Part shown: positions 17,730 to 25,682 of the stretch, piece by piece
How positions within the stretch are numbered: position 1 is the first letter of the stretch
Layout of the letters: each line of letters starts with the position of its first letter
NCBI GenBank assembly: GCA_000716465.1
Contig: JNWL01000045.1
Coordinates: 1 to 48,614, forward strand
Direction of reading: 5' to 3'
DNA length: 48,614 nt
Source of the DNA: Streptomyces bikiniensis
Lineage (GTDB): Bacteria; Actinomycetota; Actinomycetes; Streptomycetales; Streptomycetaceae
The notes under the pieces: generated by a model
Seen by the model: only the letters and a program-made list of their open reading frames with translations
What the model was told of the DNA's origin: nothing
The model's database searches: none
Translations under genes and position numbers: made by a program

Positions 17730-19274
17730 TCAGTCCAGGTAGTCGCGGAGCACCTGCGAGCGCGACGGGTGACGGAGCTTCGACATCGTCTTCGACTCGA
17801 TCTGGCGGATCCGCTCGCGCGTCACGCCGTAGACCTTGCCGATCTCGTCCAGCGTCTTCGGCTGGCCGTCGGTGAGGCCGAAGCGCATCGAGACGACGCC
17901 CGCCTCGCGCTCGGAGAGGGTGTCGAGGACGGAGTGCAGCTGCTCCTGGAGGAGCGTGAAGCTCACCGCGTCGGCCGGGACGACCGCCTCGGAGTCCTCG
18001 ATGAGGTCGCCGAACTCGCTGTCGCCGTCCTCACCCAGCGGGGTGTGGAGGGAGATCGGCTCACGACCGTACTTCTGGACCTCGATGACCTTCTCCGGGG
18101 TCATGTCGAGCTCCTTGGCCAGCTCCTCCGGGGTGGGCTCGCGACCCAGGTCCTGGAGCATCTGGCGCTGCACGCGCGCGAGCTTGTTGATGACCTCGAC
18201 CATGTGCACCGGGATACGGATGGTGCGGGCCTGGTCGGCCATGGCGCGGGTGATCGCCTGACGGATCCACCAGGTGGCGTACGTGGAGAACTTGTAGCCC
18301 TTGGTGTAGTCGAACTTCTCAACGGCACGGATCAGGCCCAGGTTGCCCTCCTGGATCAGGTCCAGGAAGAGCATGCCGCGGCCGGTGTAACGCTTGGCCA
18401 GGGAGACCACCAGACGGAGGTTGGCCTCCAGGAGGTGGTTCTTGGCCCGGCGGCCGTCCTCGGCGATGATCTCCAGCTCGCGCTTGAGCTTCGGCGCGAG
18501 CTTGTCCGAGTTGGCGAGCTTGTCCTCGGCGAACAGACCGGCCTCGATGCGCTTGGCGAGCTCGACCTCCTGCTCGGCGTTGAGCAGCGGGACCTTGCCG
18601 ATCTGCTTGAGGTAGTCCTTGACCGGGTCGGCGGTGGCGCCGGCGACCGCGACCTGCTGCGCCGGAGCGTCGTCCTCGTCCTCGTCGGACAGCACGAAGC
18701 CCTTGGTCTCGCCCTCGGTCTCCTCGTCCTCGCCCTTGCCGGGAGCGACGTCCTCGAGGAGCTCCTCGCCCTCGATGAGCTCCTCGGCGTCCTTCTTGGA
18801 CGTGGTCTTCTTGGCCGCCATCTTCTTGGCGACGGTCTTCTTGGCCGCCGTCTTCTTGGTGGCGGTCTTCTTCGCGGCCGCCTTCTTGGCGGTCGAGCCG
18901 GCCTCGTCGGCCGGGTCGGCGCCTTCGGCGGCGGGGGCCGCGGCCGGGACGGCGGACTTCGTCACGGTCGCCCTGGCGGTGACGGTCTTGGTGGCGGTGC
19001 GCTTGGCCGGGCTCTTCGCTGCGACGCTCTTGCGGGCGCGCTTCGGCGACTCCGCTGCACTGACCATCAGCGTCACACCCTCTTCCTCGAGGATCTGATT
19101 GAGGCTGCGCAGAACATTCTTCCACTGGGTTGGCGGAATCTGGTCAGCCTCGAAGGCCCGACGCACGTCATCGCCGGCGATCTGCCCATCAGCCTTTCCC
19201 CGCTCGATGAGCGCCATCACAGACTCGGACTCGGCGATCTCCGGCGGGAGCGTACGGGATGTGCTGGCCGACAC
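17730..19274 (-). CDS. hrdB: Principal RNA polymerase sigma factor HrdB
   Basis: A 514-residue group 1 sigma-70 factor. The N-terminal ~65 residues ([15 protein letters not shown]...) are those of Streptomyces HrdB. Next comes a Lys/Ala-rich region with repeated AAKKT-type units (about 85-165), then an acidic stretch. Regions 1.2 to 4.2 follow: [11 protein letters not shown], the region 2 core ([32 protein letters not shown]) and the region 4.2 helix-turn-helix ([21 protein letters not shown]). It directs housekeeping transcription. The start is GTG at 19274, 6 nt after GAGAGG; the frame is open upstream to 19430, but homologues begin here as I recall them. whiH lies upstream, as in S. coelicolor. 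Confidence 0.96.
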   Translation of the reverse strand: MSASTSRTLPPEIAESESVMALIERGKADGQIAGDDVRRAFEADQIPPTQWKNVLRSLNQILEEEGVTLMVSAAESPKRARKSVAAKSPAKRTATKTVTARATVTKSAVPAAAPAAEGADPADEAGSTAKKAAAKKTATKKTAAKKTVAKKMAAKKTTSKKDAEELIEGEELLEDVAPGKGEDEETEGETKGFVLSDEDEDDAPAQQVAVAGATADPVKDYLKQIGKVPLLNAEQEVELAKRIEAGLFAEDKLANSDKLAPKLKRELEIIAEDGRRAKNHLLEANLRLVVSLAKRYTGRGMLFLDLIQEGNLGLIRAVEKFDYTKGYKFSTYATWWIRQAITRAMADQARTIRIPVHMVEVINKLARVQRQMLQDLGREPTPEELAKELDMTPEKVIEVQKYGREPISLHTPLGEDGDSEFGDLIEDSEAVVPADAVSFTLLQEQLHSVLDTLSEREAGVVSMRFGLTDGQPKTLDEIGKVYGVTRERIRQIESKTMSKLRHPSRSQVLRDYLD

Positions 19275-19653
19275 GAACAACCTCTCGGAACGATGGAAAC
19301 GGCTTCCGGCCCCGCCCTGGATCGGGCTGGAGCCGACGACCGTCGACGGGGGATGTGCCGACGGCGCGGGCTGGACCGGGGAACTGCACAGCGCCTCCGT
19401 CGGCTGCTGTATTCCTTCCTCGGCTGTCACCTCTTAGGTCATCGCACGGCTCGGAGGAGTGTTACGCCCAATCTTCGTGGCCCGAGTCACACCTCATTTG
19501 CGACGAAACACCCAGGCCGGTCGATCGGCACACTTTTGTACCGTCGGAACCCGGACGCCGCCCCGGGACGGCCCTGCCGGACTCCCCTGGCAGCGCCCGG
19601 CTCCGGCGACACGCGGTGCGTGTGCCCGCTCGCTCCCGGCCACGGTCCGCGGG
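19275..19653. other. hrdB promoter region
   Basis: A 379-nt gap between whiH and hrdB, both on the minus strand. It must hold the hrdB promoter and the end of the whiH transcript. The part around 19440-19540 is the least GC-rich and includes TAACAC (minus strand, near 19460) as a possible -10, but no convincing -35 pairs with it. I saw no SigR-type GGAAT/GTT pair with correct spacing. Confidence 0.4.
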
Positions 19654-20541
19654 TCAGTGTTCGCGGGGAGCCGGAACGACACGTTCCACCTCGGGGTGGA
19701 CCGTGAGGAGCTGCCGCATGGCCGCCTCGGCGCCCTGCGCGTCACCGGTGGCGAGCGCGTCCACGATCCGGGCGTGGTGGGCGAGGCAGGCCTCGCTCGG
19801 CCGGTCGCAGCCGGTGACGGGGCCGCCGGAGACCTGGAGCGCGGCGGCGACGATGCCGGAGAGGTGCTCCAGCATGCGGTTCCCGGCGAGCTGGATGAGG
19901 AGGGAGTGGAACTCGGTGTCGGCCCGGGAGAAGGTGACGGCGTCACCCTGGGCGAACGCGTGGCCCATGATCTCGACCATGTCGGAGAGGCGCTGCTGCA
20001 CGTCCTCACGGCCGTGCCCGGCGGCGAGGCGGGCGGCCAGGGGCTCGATCGTCCAGCGCAGCTCGTTCAGCTCACGGCGCTGGTCCTCCCGCTGCGGGCC
20101 GAAGGCGCGCCACTCGATGATGTCGGGGTCGAGGAGGTTCCAGTCGCTGACGGGCCTGACCCGGGTGCCGACGTTGGGCCGGGCACTGACGAGCCCCTTG
20201 GCCTCGAGGACGCGGAGCGACTCGCGCACGACGGTGCGCGACACCTCGAACCGCTGGCCGATCTCCTCGGGGACGAGCGGACGGTCGGCGCCGAGGTCAC
20301 CGGAGACGATCATCTGGCCGAGCTGCTGGACGAGCTGCCCGTGCAGCCCGCGCCCCCGGTTGCCGGCGCTCCTGCGGCCGACGCGGCCCAGATCAGTGTC
20401 CACCCCCTCCCAGGAGGGGGGACCCACCCGGCCTGCGGCGGGGGCCTCCGCATAGGGGTAGCGGTCGAGATCGCCCGGGGTGCCGAGGCCGGAGTCGACG
20501 GAGCGGGCGGCGGTCATCATGGTGTGCGCAAGGGTACTCAC
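19654..20541 (-). CDS. whiH: Sporulation regulator WhiH (GntR/FCD family)
   Basis: A 295-residue GntR-type regulator. The first 70 residues are a flexible N-terminal extension with LDRYPYAEAPAAGRVG. The winged helix follows (IGQRFEVSRTVVRESLRVLEAKGLV, about 100-130), then an FCD domain with the ligand/metal residues in SRADTEFHSLLIQLAGN and LAHHARIVDAL. In Streptomyces WhiH is needed for septation of aerial hyphae and depends on sigma WhiG. Identity rests on the remembered S. coelicolor sequence and the position directly upstream of hrdB. The GTG at 20541 follows AAAGGA; the ATG pair 24 nt later is an alternative. The promoter region has a WhiG-like -10 and two palindromes. Confidence 0.88.
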   Translation of the reverse strand: MSTLAHTMMTAARSVDSGLGTPGDLDRYPYAEAPAAGRVGPPSWEGVDTDLGRVGRRSAGNRGRGLHGQLVQQLGQMIVSGDLGADRPLVPEEIGQRFEVSRTVVRESLRVLEAKGLVSARPNVGTRVRPVSDWNLLDPDIIEWRAFGPQREDQRRELNELRWTIEPLAARLAAGHGREDVQQRLSDMVEIMGHAFAQGDAVTFSRADTEFHSLLIQLAGNRMLEHLSGIVAAALQVSGGPVTGCDRPSEACLAHHARIVDALATGDAQGAEAAMRQLLTVHPEVERVVPAPREH

Positions 20542-20604
20542 GCATCCTTTGTCGGCGCCGCCTCCACGGCCCTTGAGGTCTTTGGTGAAAAGCACACGAA
20601 AGGG

Positions 20605-20612
20605 TGATCGGC
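20605..20612 (-). promoter_or_regulatory. Candidate sigma-WhiG -10 element of whiH
   Basis: The minus strand reads GCCGATCA, one base away from the WhiG -10 consensus GCCGATAA. The expected TAAA -35 at 15-16 nt upstream is not present (the sequence there is CGTC/TCGT), so this is a half match. It lies about 64 nt before the whiH GTG. Confidence 0.4.
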
Positions 20613-20629
20613 GCCCCTTACACAATTGA

Positions 20630-20653
20630 CGATTAATCGGGCATAAGCCTTAT
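20630..20653. promoter_or_regulatory. Two adjacent palindromes upstream of whiH
   Basis: CGATTAATCG (20630-20639) is a perfect 10-nt palindrome. ATAAG-C-CTTAT (20643-20653) is a perfect 5-bp inverted repeat. Both lie in an unusually AT-rich patch just upstream of the candidate whiH promoter. Their position fits operators for autoregulation or another developmental regulator. Confidence 0.4.
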
Positions 20654-20701
20654 AATTCACGCCAGTTGGCAGCGTCTCGGAACCTTTCGGTCCGCACGTG
20701 G

Positions 20702-22501
20702 TCACCAACGGGCCCTGCGGCGAAGGCCGGTGAACACATAAGCGCAGAACAGTCCCGTCAACGTCAGGGAGAGCGCCACTCCCGCGGGCTGCCCGAGCAC
20801 GCGCAGCCCCCCGGCCAGCCAGCGGTCCACGGCCGGGGACCAGTGCGGACCCGCGAACTCGCGCAACCGCGCCGGGAGACCGGCGGCCGACCGCACCGAA
20901 GGCCCCGTCAGCACCGTCTGCAGCAGCGGAACGAAGGCGACCGGTACGGCGAGGACGGCCGCCACCCCGGCCGCGGCGGCCCGGAATACCCCGGCGCCGA
21001 GCACCCCGGCCCAGGCGCAGCCGACGAGCAGCCCCAGCCAATTCGCGCAGAGGATCGGCCATTTCCTCGGTACGGGGGTCAACTCGGCCCCGTAGAAGAG
21101 CCGCAGGGCCCCCAGGTCGGCCGCCGCGACGAGTGCTCCGAGCGCGAGGGCGACGACCGCCGCCACGGCGAGCTTCGCGAGCAGCAGACCCGGTCTGCGG
21201 GGCACGGCTCCGCGCCCCGTGGTGAGGGCGGGGTAGCGGTACTCCTCCGCGAAGGAGAAGGCGCCGAGCAGCCCGGCCCCCAGGGCGGCGGGCGGCAGCG
21301 GGGAGATCGCGGGCCAGCCGGCGAGGACGGCGGGCAGCGCGGCGCGGCCGCCCCGCCCGAGGAGCAGGGCGAGCACCACGGAGACGAGGAGGACGCCCGC
21401 CACGACGAGCGGCGTGGAGGGCACCCCCAGGAGCCGGTGGACCTCGTAACGGAGCGGGCGCAGGGGTGAGCGCATCGGTCGCCGGCGGACGGTCGGACGC
21501 TTCTCCGGTACGTGGTGGAGGGCGGGGGGCGGGACGACGTCCCGCGACGCGGGCGCGGTGGCCCGCGGTTCGGCGGCGGGCTCCTGGGAGGCACCGCCCT
21601 CCTCTGTGCCCCGCCCGCTCTTCGCGGTGGGGGCGGCACCCGTTTCTTCGGCGAGGCGGTGGACCGGTACGCCGTGCCGGAAGGCCGTGTCGCCGACGGA
21701 CGCGCAGTCGCTGCCGTAGACGGAGAGCCGGCTGCCGTCCTCCGCGACCACCTCCACCGACCGCCGGGCGGCCCTCGCCTCCTGGGTGACGGCCGCGGCC
21801 AGGCGCGCGGCGTGCGGGGTGCGGACGGTGACCCGGGGGCGCAGCCGGGTCCGCGCGAACTCGGCGGCCTCTTGGTCGGCGACGAGTCTGCCGCCGTCCA
21901 GGGTGACGACCCGATCGGCGTTGCGGGCGGCGTCCTTGGGGTCCGCCGTGGTGTAGAGCACCGTGCCGCCCTCGGAGGCGTGGGCGCGCAGGAACCCGTA
22001 CAGCCACGCGTTCTCGGACGCGGAGAGGCCGGCACCCGGCTCGTCGAGCAGCAGCGTATGGGGGGAGCCCAACAGGGCGCAGGCGAGGCCGAGTCGACGG
22101 TCCGCGCCGATCGGCAGGGTGCCGATCGGCCGGCGTTCCAGCCCGGCGAGGCCCACGCTCCGCAGCAGCTCCTCGGCCCGTGAGACGGGAGTTCCCGTGG
22201 CGGCGCAGAGCATCCGGAGCTGGCTGCGGAGCGTGCGGGAGGGGTGGCCGGGGACGTCACCGAGGAGCACGCCGACCTCACGGAAAGGGTGGGCGATGCG
22301 GTGCAGCGGCCGACCGCGGAAGTAGGTGGTCCCGCGTCCCGGCTCGAGTTCGAGCATGAGCCGGAGGGCGGTGGTCTTGCCGGATCCCGCGGGGCCGAGG
22401 AGGGCGGTCACGGCGCCCGACCGGGCCTCGAAGGTCAGATCGTCCACGGCGGGTGGGCGATCGCTGCGGGGAGTGCTGGTCAGTCCGATTGCCTGGAGCA
22501 T
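20702..22501 (-). CDS. ABC transporter with ATPase and membrane domains in one chain
   Basis: A 599-residue protein. Residues 1-230 are an ABC ATPase with Walker A GPAGSGKTT and Walker B HTLLLDEPGAGL. The signature region reads GTLPIGADRRLGLACAL, so the LSGGQ motif is degenerate. Residues 230-345 form a polar Pro/Ala-rich linker. Residues 360-595 carry about six transmembrane helices, ABC-2-like. It is probably a type of exporter; the substrate is unknown. In S. coelicolor an ABC gene also sits next to whiH, as I recall. The ATG at 22501 was preferred over the GTG at 22525; neither has a strong ribosome site. It lies downstream of the NrtR gene on the same strand. Confidence 0.82.
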   Translation of the reverse strand: MLQAIGLTSTPRSDRPPAVDDLTFEARSGAVTALLGPAGSGKTTALRLMLELEPGRGTTYFRGRPLHRIAHPFREVGVLLGDVPGHPSRTLRSQLRMLCAATGTPVSRAEELLRSVGLAGLERRPIGTLPIGADRRLGLACALLGSPHTLLLDEPGAGLSASENAWLYGFLRAHASEGGTVLYTTADPKDAARNADRVVTLDGGRLVADQEAAEFARTRLRPRVTVRTPHAARLAAAVTQEARAARRSVEVVAEDGSRLSVYGSDCASVGDTAFRHGVPVHRLAEETGAAPTAKSGRGTEEGGASQEPAAEPRATAPASRDVVPPPALHHVPEKRPTVRRRPMRSPLRPLRYEVHRLLGVPSTPLVVAGVLLVSVVLALLLGRGGRAALPAVLAGWPAISPLPPAALGAGLLGAFSFAEEYRYPALTTGRGAVPRRPGLLLAKLAVAAVVALALGALVAAADLGALRLFYGAELTPVPRKWPILCANWLGLLVGCAWAGVLGAGVFRAAAAGVAAVLAVPVAFVPLLQTVLTGPSVRSAAGLPARLREFAGPHWSPAVDRWLAGGLRVLGQPAGVALSLTLTGLFCAYVFTGLRRRARW

Positions 22502-22542
22502 CGCTTCTCTCGCGGTAGGTGACACCGCTCCGCGGCAGGGCG

Positions 22543-22565
22543 GCGCTATCGCAGCAAGATAACGC
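22543..22565. promoter_or_regulatory. Imperfect inverted repeat upstream of the ABC transporter
   Basis: GCGCTATC (22543-22550) and GATAACGC (22558-22565) are inverted copies matching at 7 of 8 positions, with a 7-nt centre. They lie 40-65 nt before the ABC transporter start and overlap a possible minus-strand -10 TATCTT. Confidence 0.3.
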
Positions 22566-22620
22566 TACATTTCGGACTTTTCGCGCAGGGTTGGCGCCCT
22601 GGGTCGCCGGGTCCTCCTCC

Positions 22621-23391
22621 TCAGACCTCGGGTCGCAGCATGGGCGGGTTGAGGAGGGTGGCCCCACCTGCCCTGAAGAGCTGAGCAGGGCGACCGCCCT
22701 GACGGGTCGTGGTGCCGCCGGCCGGAACCAGGAAGCCGGGCGTGCCGGTCACCTTGCGGTGGAAGTTGCGCGGATCCAGGGCCACGCCCCAGACGGCCTC
22801 GTAGACGCGGCGCAGCTCTCCGACCGTGAACTCCGGCGGGCAGAAGGCCGTGGCCAGGGAGGAATACTCGATCTTGGAACGGGCGCGCTCCACTCCGTCG
22901 GCGAGGATCCGGGAGTGGTCGAAGGCGAGCGTCCCCGCTCCCCCTCCGCCGGCGCCGGCGGCCGCGTCCTCCCCGAGCAGCTCCTCGACGGGGGCCCAGC
23001 GGGCGCTGTTGGCATCGCCGCCGGCCCTGGGCGCGGGCAGGTCCGGGGCGAGGGCCAGGTGCGCGACGCTCACCACGCGCATCCGGGGATCACGGTCGGG
23101 CGCCCCGTACGTCGCCAGCTGCTCCAGGTGCGCGCCGTTGCTCGGTACGGGGGCCGGGGCGGCCGGGTCGTACGCGCAGAGGCCGGTCTCCTCGACCAGC
23201 TCGCGTGCCGCGGCGGCGCCGAGGTCCTCCTCCGCCCGTACGAAGCCGCCGGGCAGGGCCCAACGCCCCTGGAACGGCGCTTCTCCCCGCCGCACGACCA
23301 GGGTGCAGAGCGCGTGACGCCGCACGGTGAGCACGACCAGATCGACGGTGACGGCGAAGGGCGGAAAGGCCGACGGGTCGTAGGCAGGCAT
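22621..23391 (-). CDS. NrtR-type regulator: Nudix domain plus winged helix
   Basis: A 256-residue protein. Residues 10-165 are a Nudix domain. Residues about 175-250 are the winged helix typical of NrtR (FTVGELRRVYEAVWGVALDPRNFHRKV, then RPAQLFR). NrtR proteins sense ADP-ribose and repress NAD salvage genes and often ADP-ribosylglycohydrolase genes. The Nudix box here is complete (G49-x5-E55-x7-R63-E-L-V-E-E-T-G-L), whereas many NrtRs have lost catalysis, so this one may also hydrolyse. The ATG at 23391 has no Shine-Dalgarno; TATGAT lies exactly 6 nt before it, indicating a leaderless mRNA. An inverted repeat over that promoter suggests autorepression. Confidence 0.85.
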   Translation of the reverse strand: MPAYDPSAFPPFAVTVDLVVLTVRRHALCTLVVRRGEAPFQGRWALPGGFVRAEEDLGAAAARELVEETGLCAYDPAAPAPVPSNGAHLEQLATYGAPDRDPRMRVVSVAHLALAPDLPAPRAGGDANSARWAPVEELLGEDAAAGAGGGGAGTLAFDHSRILADGVERARSKIEYSSLATAFCPPEFTVGELRRVYEAVWGVALDPRNFHRKVTGTPGFLVPAGGTTTRQGGRPAQLFRAGGATLLNPPMLRPEV

Positions 23392-23397
23392 GCCGCG

Positions 23398-23419
23398 ATC
23401 ATAGTCGTCTCCCTGACGA
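23398..23419 (-). promoter_or_regulatory. Leaderless promoter -10 and overlapping operator of the NrtR gene
   Basis: On the minus strand the -10 hexamer TATGAT (23398-23403) ends 6 nt before the ATG, so transcription should start at the start codon. Directly behind it is the inverted repeat TCGTC-N5-GACGA (23405-23419, plus-strand reading), flanked by ATA on one side and TAAA on the other. The position would let a bound repressor block RNA polymerase. Confidence 0.6.
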
Positions 23420-23512
23420 TAAACACGCCCCGCGGGATCTTCGGCGACGACTTCCCCGACGTGTCCTCCGGTGCGCCGCGAAGCTTCCCTCGTGTCCGTA
23501 CCCGCCATTCCG

Positions 23513-25567
23513 TCACACCCCCAGCTGAAGACCGTCCGCGGCCTCCTCGACCATACCGAGACCGAGCCCGCTCACCCGCACGGTGAACGGCTCGCCCGCG
23601 ACCACGAGCCCCGACAGGCGGATCGCTCCGAGGGGTGCGGAGGGCAGCGGGTGCGCCGAGACGGACCGGCCGGGCGCGTCGGGCCGGACCCCGGCGAGGG
23701 CGAGAAGGGCGTGGACCGCGCCGGCGGCCGCGACGGCCGCCGGCCGACACGCGGCCGGGTGGGGCACCGGGCGCCCGCCCGTCGTCCGCTGCTCGCCCGC
23801 GTACATCTCGGGAAGCCGGTGGCCGAAGGCCTCCGCCGCGCCGAGCAGCCCCCTCAGCAGGGAGGCCGCCTCCTTCCCGTGTCCTGCGGCGGCGAGGCCG
23901 GCCACGGCGACCGCCGTGTCGTGCGTCCGGACAGCGCCCGTCCGGTGGCCGAAGGGATTGTGGTCCGGTTCCTCGGTGCTCAGGCCGCGCAGCCCCCAGC
24001 CGGAGTCGAGGGCCGGGGTGCCGAGCAGCCGGGCCACCCGTTCGGCCTCCACCGCGTCCAGCAGGCCCTGCGCGTACCGGCCGCCACCCAGCAGCCCGGT
24101 GTCGAGCAGATGTGCCGCCCAACCGCCCGGTCGGCGCCAGGTCCCGCCGTCCGCCGTACGGGCGAGGACGGGGCCGCCCGTACGGTCGTCGGTCCAGAAC
24201 GCGCGCCGGAACCGCTCCCGCAGTGTCCTCGCCGTATCACGCAGTGCGTCACCGCCGGGTCTTCCGCAGGCGTCGAGGAGGTCCGCGCCGAGCAGCGCCG
24301 CCCGGTGCGCGTGCGCCTGCGTCTCGGCCCACCGGGGTCCGGTGGGTCCCGGGTCCGGCACGAGACCGTCCGCGCCGACGACGCGGCGCAGCCAGTCGAG
24401 GCAGCGTTCCGCGACGGGCAGCAGCTCCTCCAGGTCCGCCGACGGCAGCCCCCAGCGGCGGGCCTCGGCGAGCACGGACGGAAAGGCGAGCGTGGCCTCG
24501 ACGCCCGTGCAGCGGGGTGGAAGGCGGGGCCCGGCGTCCCTGAGAGGCCCTGGAAGACGGCCCGATTCGGCTCCTCCGCCGGAGAGTTGGGTGCGGCCGA
24601 TGGCGCGGAGGGTGGTGGCGGCGAGCCGGGTGCCGAGGGGAAGGGCCATCCGGGCCGCCCAGAGCGCCTCGGCGGTGACCGGTCCGCAGCGCCAGGGGAC
24701 ACCGGCGGCGAGGTACACGTCCGCGGGGTGCTCCGGGGTGCGCTGGAGCAGGGCCCGCAGGTCTTCGACGGACGTACGCAGCAGCTCTCCGGGGCGCGGG
24801 TCGTCGGCCTCGGCCCGCGCCTCGGCGATGAGGTGGCCACCCGGTCGGCCGGGCCCCGCGCCCGGGGAGCCCGTGGGGCGGGCCGCGGCTTCCCCTCGTA
24901 CGCGGAGCCTGATCGTGAAAGCGGCTCCGGGAGCCAACTCGGCCTCCCAGCGCAGGACTCCCGCCGCCGCCAGGGAGTCCATGGGTGCCGGGTCCGCGGT
25001 GACGGTGGCCGACCGGCCGTCGCTTCCGGTCCAGCGCAGTCCGGTTCCGTGGACGCTTGCCGCGAGCTCGGATCCGGGCCTGCCGGTCGCCACCGCGCCC
25101 AGGTCCGCGAGATCCGTGCCCAGAGCGAGCTCCACCGGGAGCCGGAGGGAGCGGCCGACGGCGCTCCGCAGGGTGATCCGCTCGGTGCCGTCGGCGCTCC
25201 GCGCCCGTTCGACGGTGAGGCCGGGGTCGGGTCCGGCTTCTCCGGGGACGCGCAGAACGCCGAGGAAGACCGCCCGGTCGGCGGACGCCATGCGGCCCTG
25301 GAGGGCGACGGGCTCCCGGCCGGACACCCGCAGGACGCAGCGGGAGAGCAGTCGCCGCCCAGCCGCGTAGACGCCTTCTGGTCCCTCGCCGGTGAGCTGG
25401 CCGTGTTCGGCGCAGACGACGAGGGCGGGCAGGGCGACGCAGACGAGCGCGCCGTGCACCGGGGGGAGTTCCACGGGGCGTGCCGCGCGCGGGAGCGCGG
25501 TGCCGGGGGCGCGGCCGGTCGGACGGCCGGTGGAGCGGCCGGAGGCCGGAACGGTGCTGGGGGCCAT
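23513..25567 (-). CDS. Glycogen-debranching-like protein (GDE N-terminal domain, glycosidase-like C-terminus)
   Basis: 684 residues from the ATG at 25567. The N-terminal domain (about 35-240) is the bacterial glycogen-debranching N-domain, with CAEHGQLTGEGPEGVYAAGRRLLSRCVL. About 280-640 resembles the (alpha/alpha)6 barrel of amylo-1,6-glucosidase-type enzymes (GWGLRGLSTEEPDHNPFGHRTGAVRTHDTAVAV; RLPEMYAG). It probably acts on an alpha-glucan or related oligosaccharide. The start is doubtful. The best ribosome site (AGGAG, 6 nt spacing) serves a GTG at 25686 that overlaps the DUF4192 stop, but in a different reading frame, which suggests a frameshift near 25567-25600. The true N-terminus may be about 40 residues longer. 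Confidence 0.75.
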   Translation of the reverse strand: MAPSTVPASGRSTGRPTGRAPGTALPRAARPVELPPVHGALVCVALPALVVCAEHGQLTGEGPEGVYAAGRRLLSRCVLRVSGREPVALQGRMASADRAVFLGVLRVPGEAGPDPGLTVERARSADGTERITLRSAVGRSLRLPVELALGTDLADLGAVATGRPGSELAASVHGTGLRWTGSDGRSATVTADPAPMDSLAAAGVLRWEAELAPGAAFTIRLRVRGEAAARPTGSPGAGPGRPGGHLIAEARAEADDPRPGELLRTSVEDLRALLQRTPEHPADVYLAAGVPWRCGPVTAEALWAARMALPLGTRLAATTLRAIGRTQLSGGGAESGRLPGPLRDAGPRLPPRCTGVEATLAFPSVLAEARRWGLPSADLEELLPVAERCLDWLRRVVGADGLVPDPGPTGPRWAETQAHAHRAALLGADLLDACGRPGGDALRDTARTLRERFRRAFWTDDRTGGPVLARTADGGTWRRPGGWAAHLLDTGLLGGGRYAQGLLDAVEAERVARLLGTPALDSGWGLRGLSTEEPDHNPFGHRTGAVRTHDTAVAVAGLAAAGHGKEAASLLRGLLGAAEAFGHRLPEMYAGEQRTTGGRPVPHPAACRPAAVAAAGAVHALLALAGVRPDAPGRSVSAHPLPSAPLGAIRLSGLVVAGEPFTVRVSGLGLGMVEEAADGLQLGV

Positions 25568-25682
25568 GGCGGGTGCGGGGTGCTCTCTGTGCGGACCGGG
25601 CGGCCGGCGGAGTGTCGGCGGCACGGTGCGTGCGCCTCCGCCAGAGAGCTGAACGCGTTCGCGGGCGGCCGGGTCACGGTCG

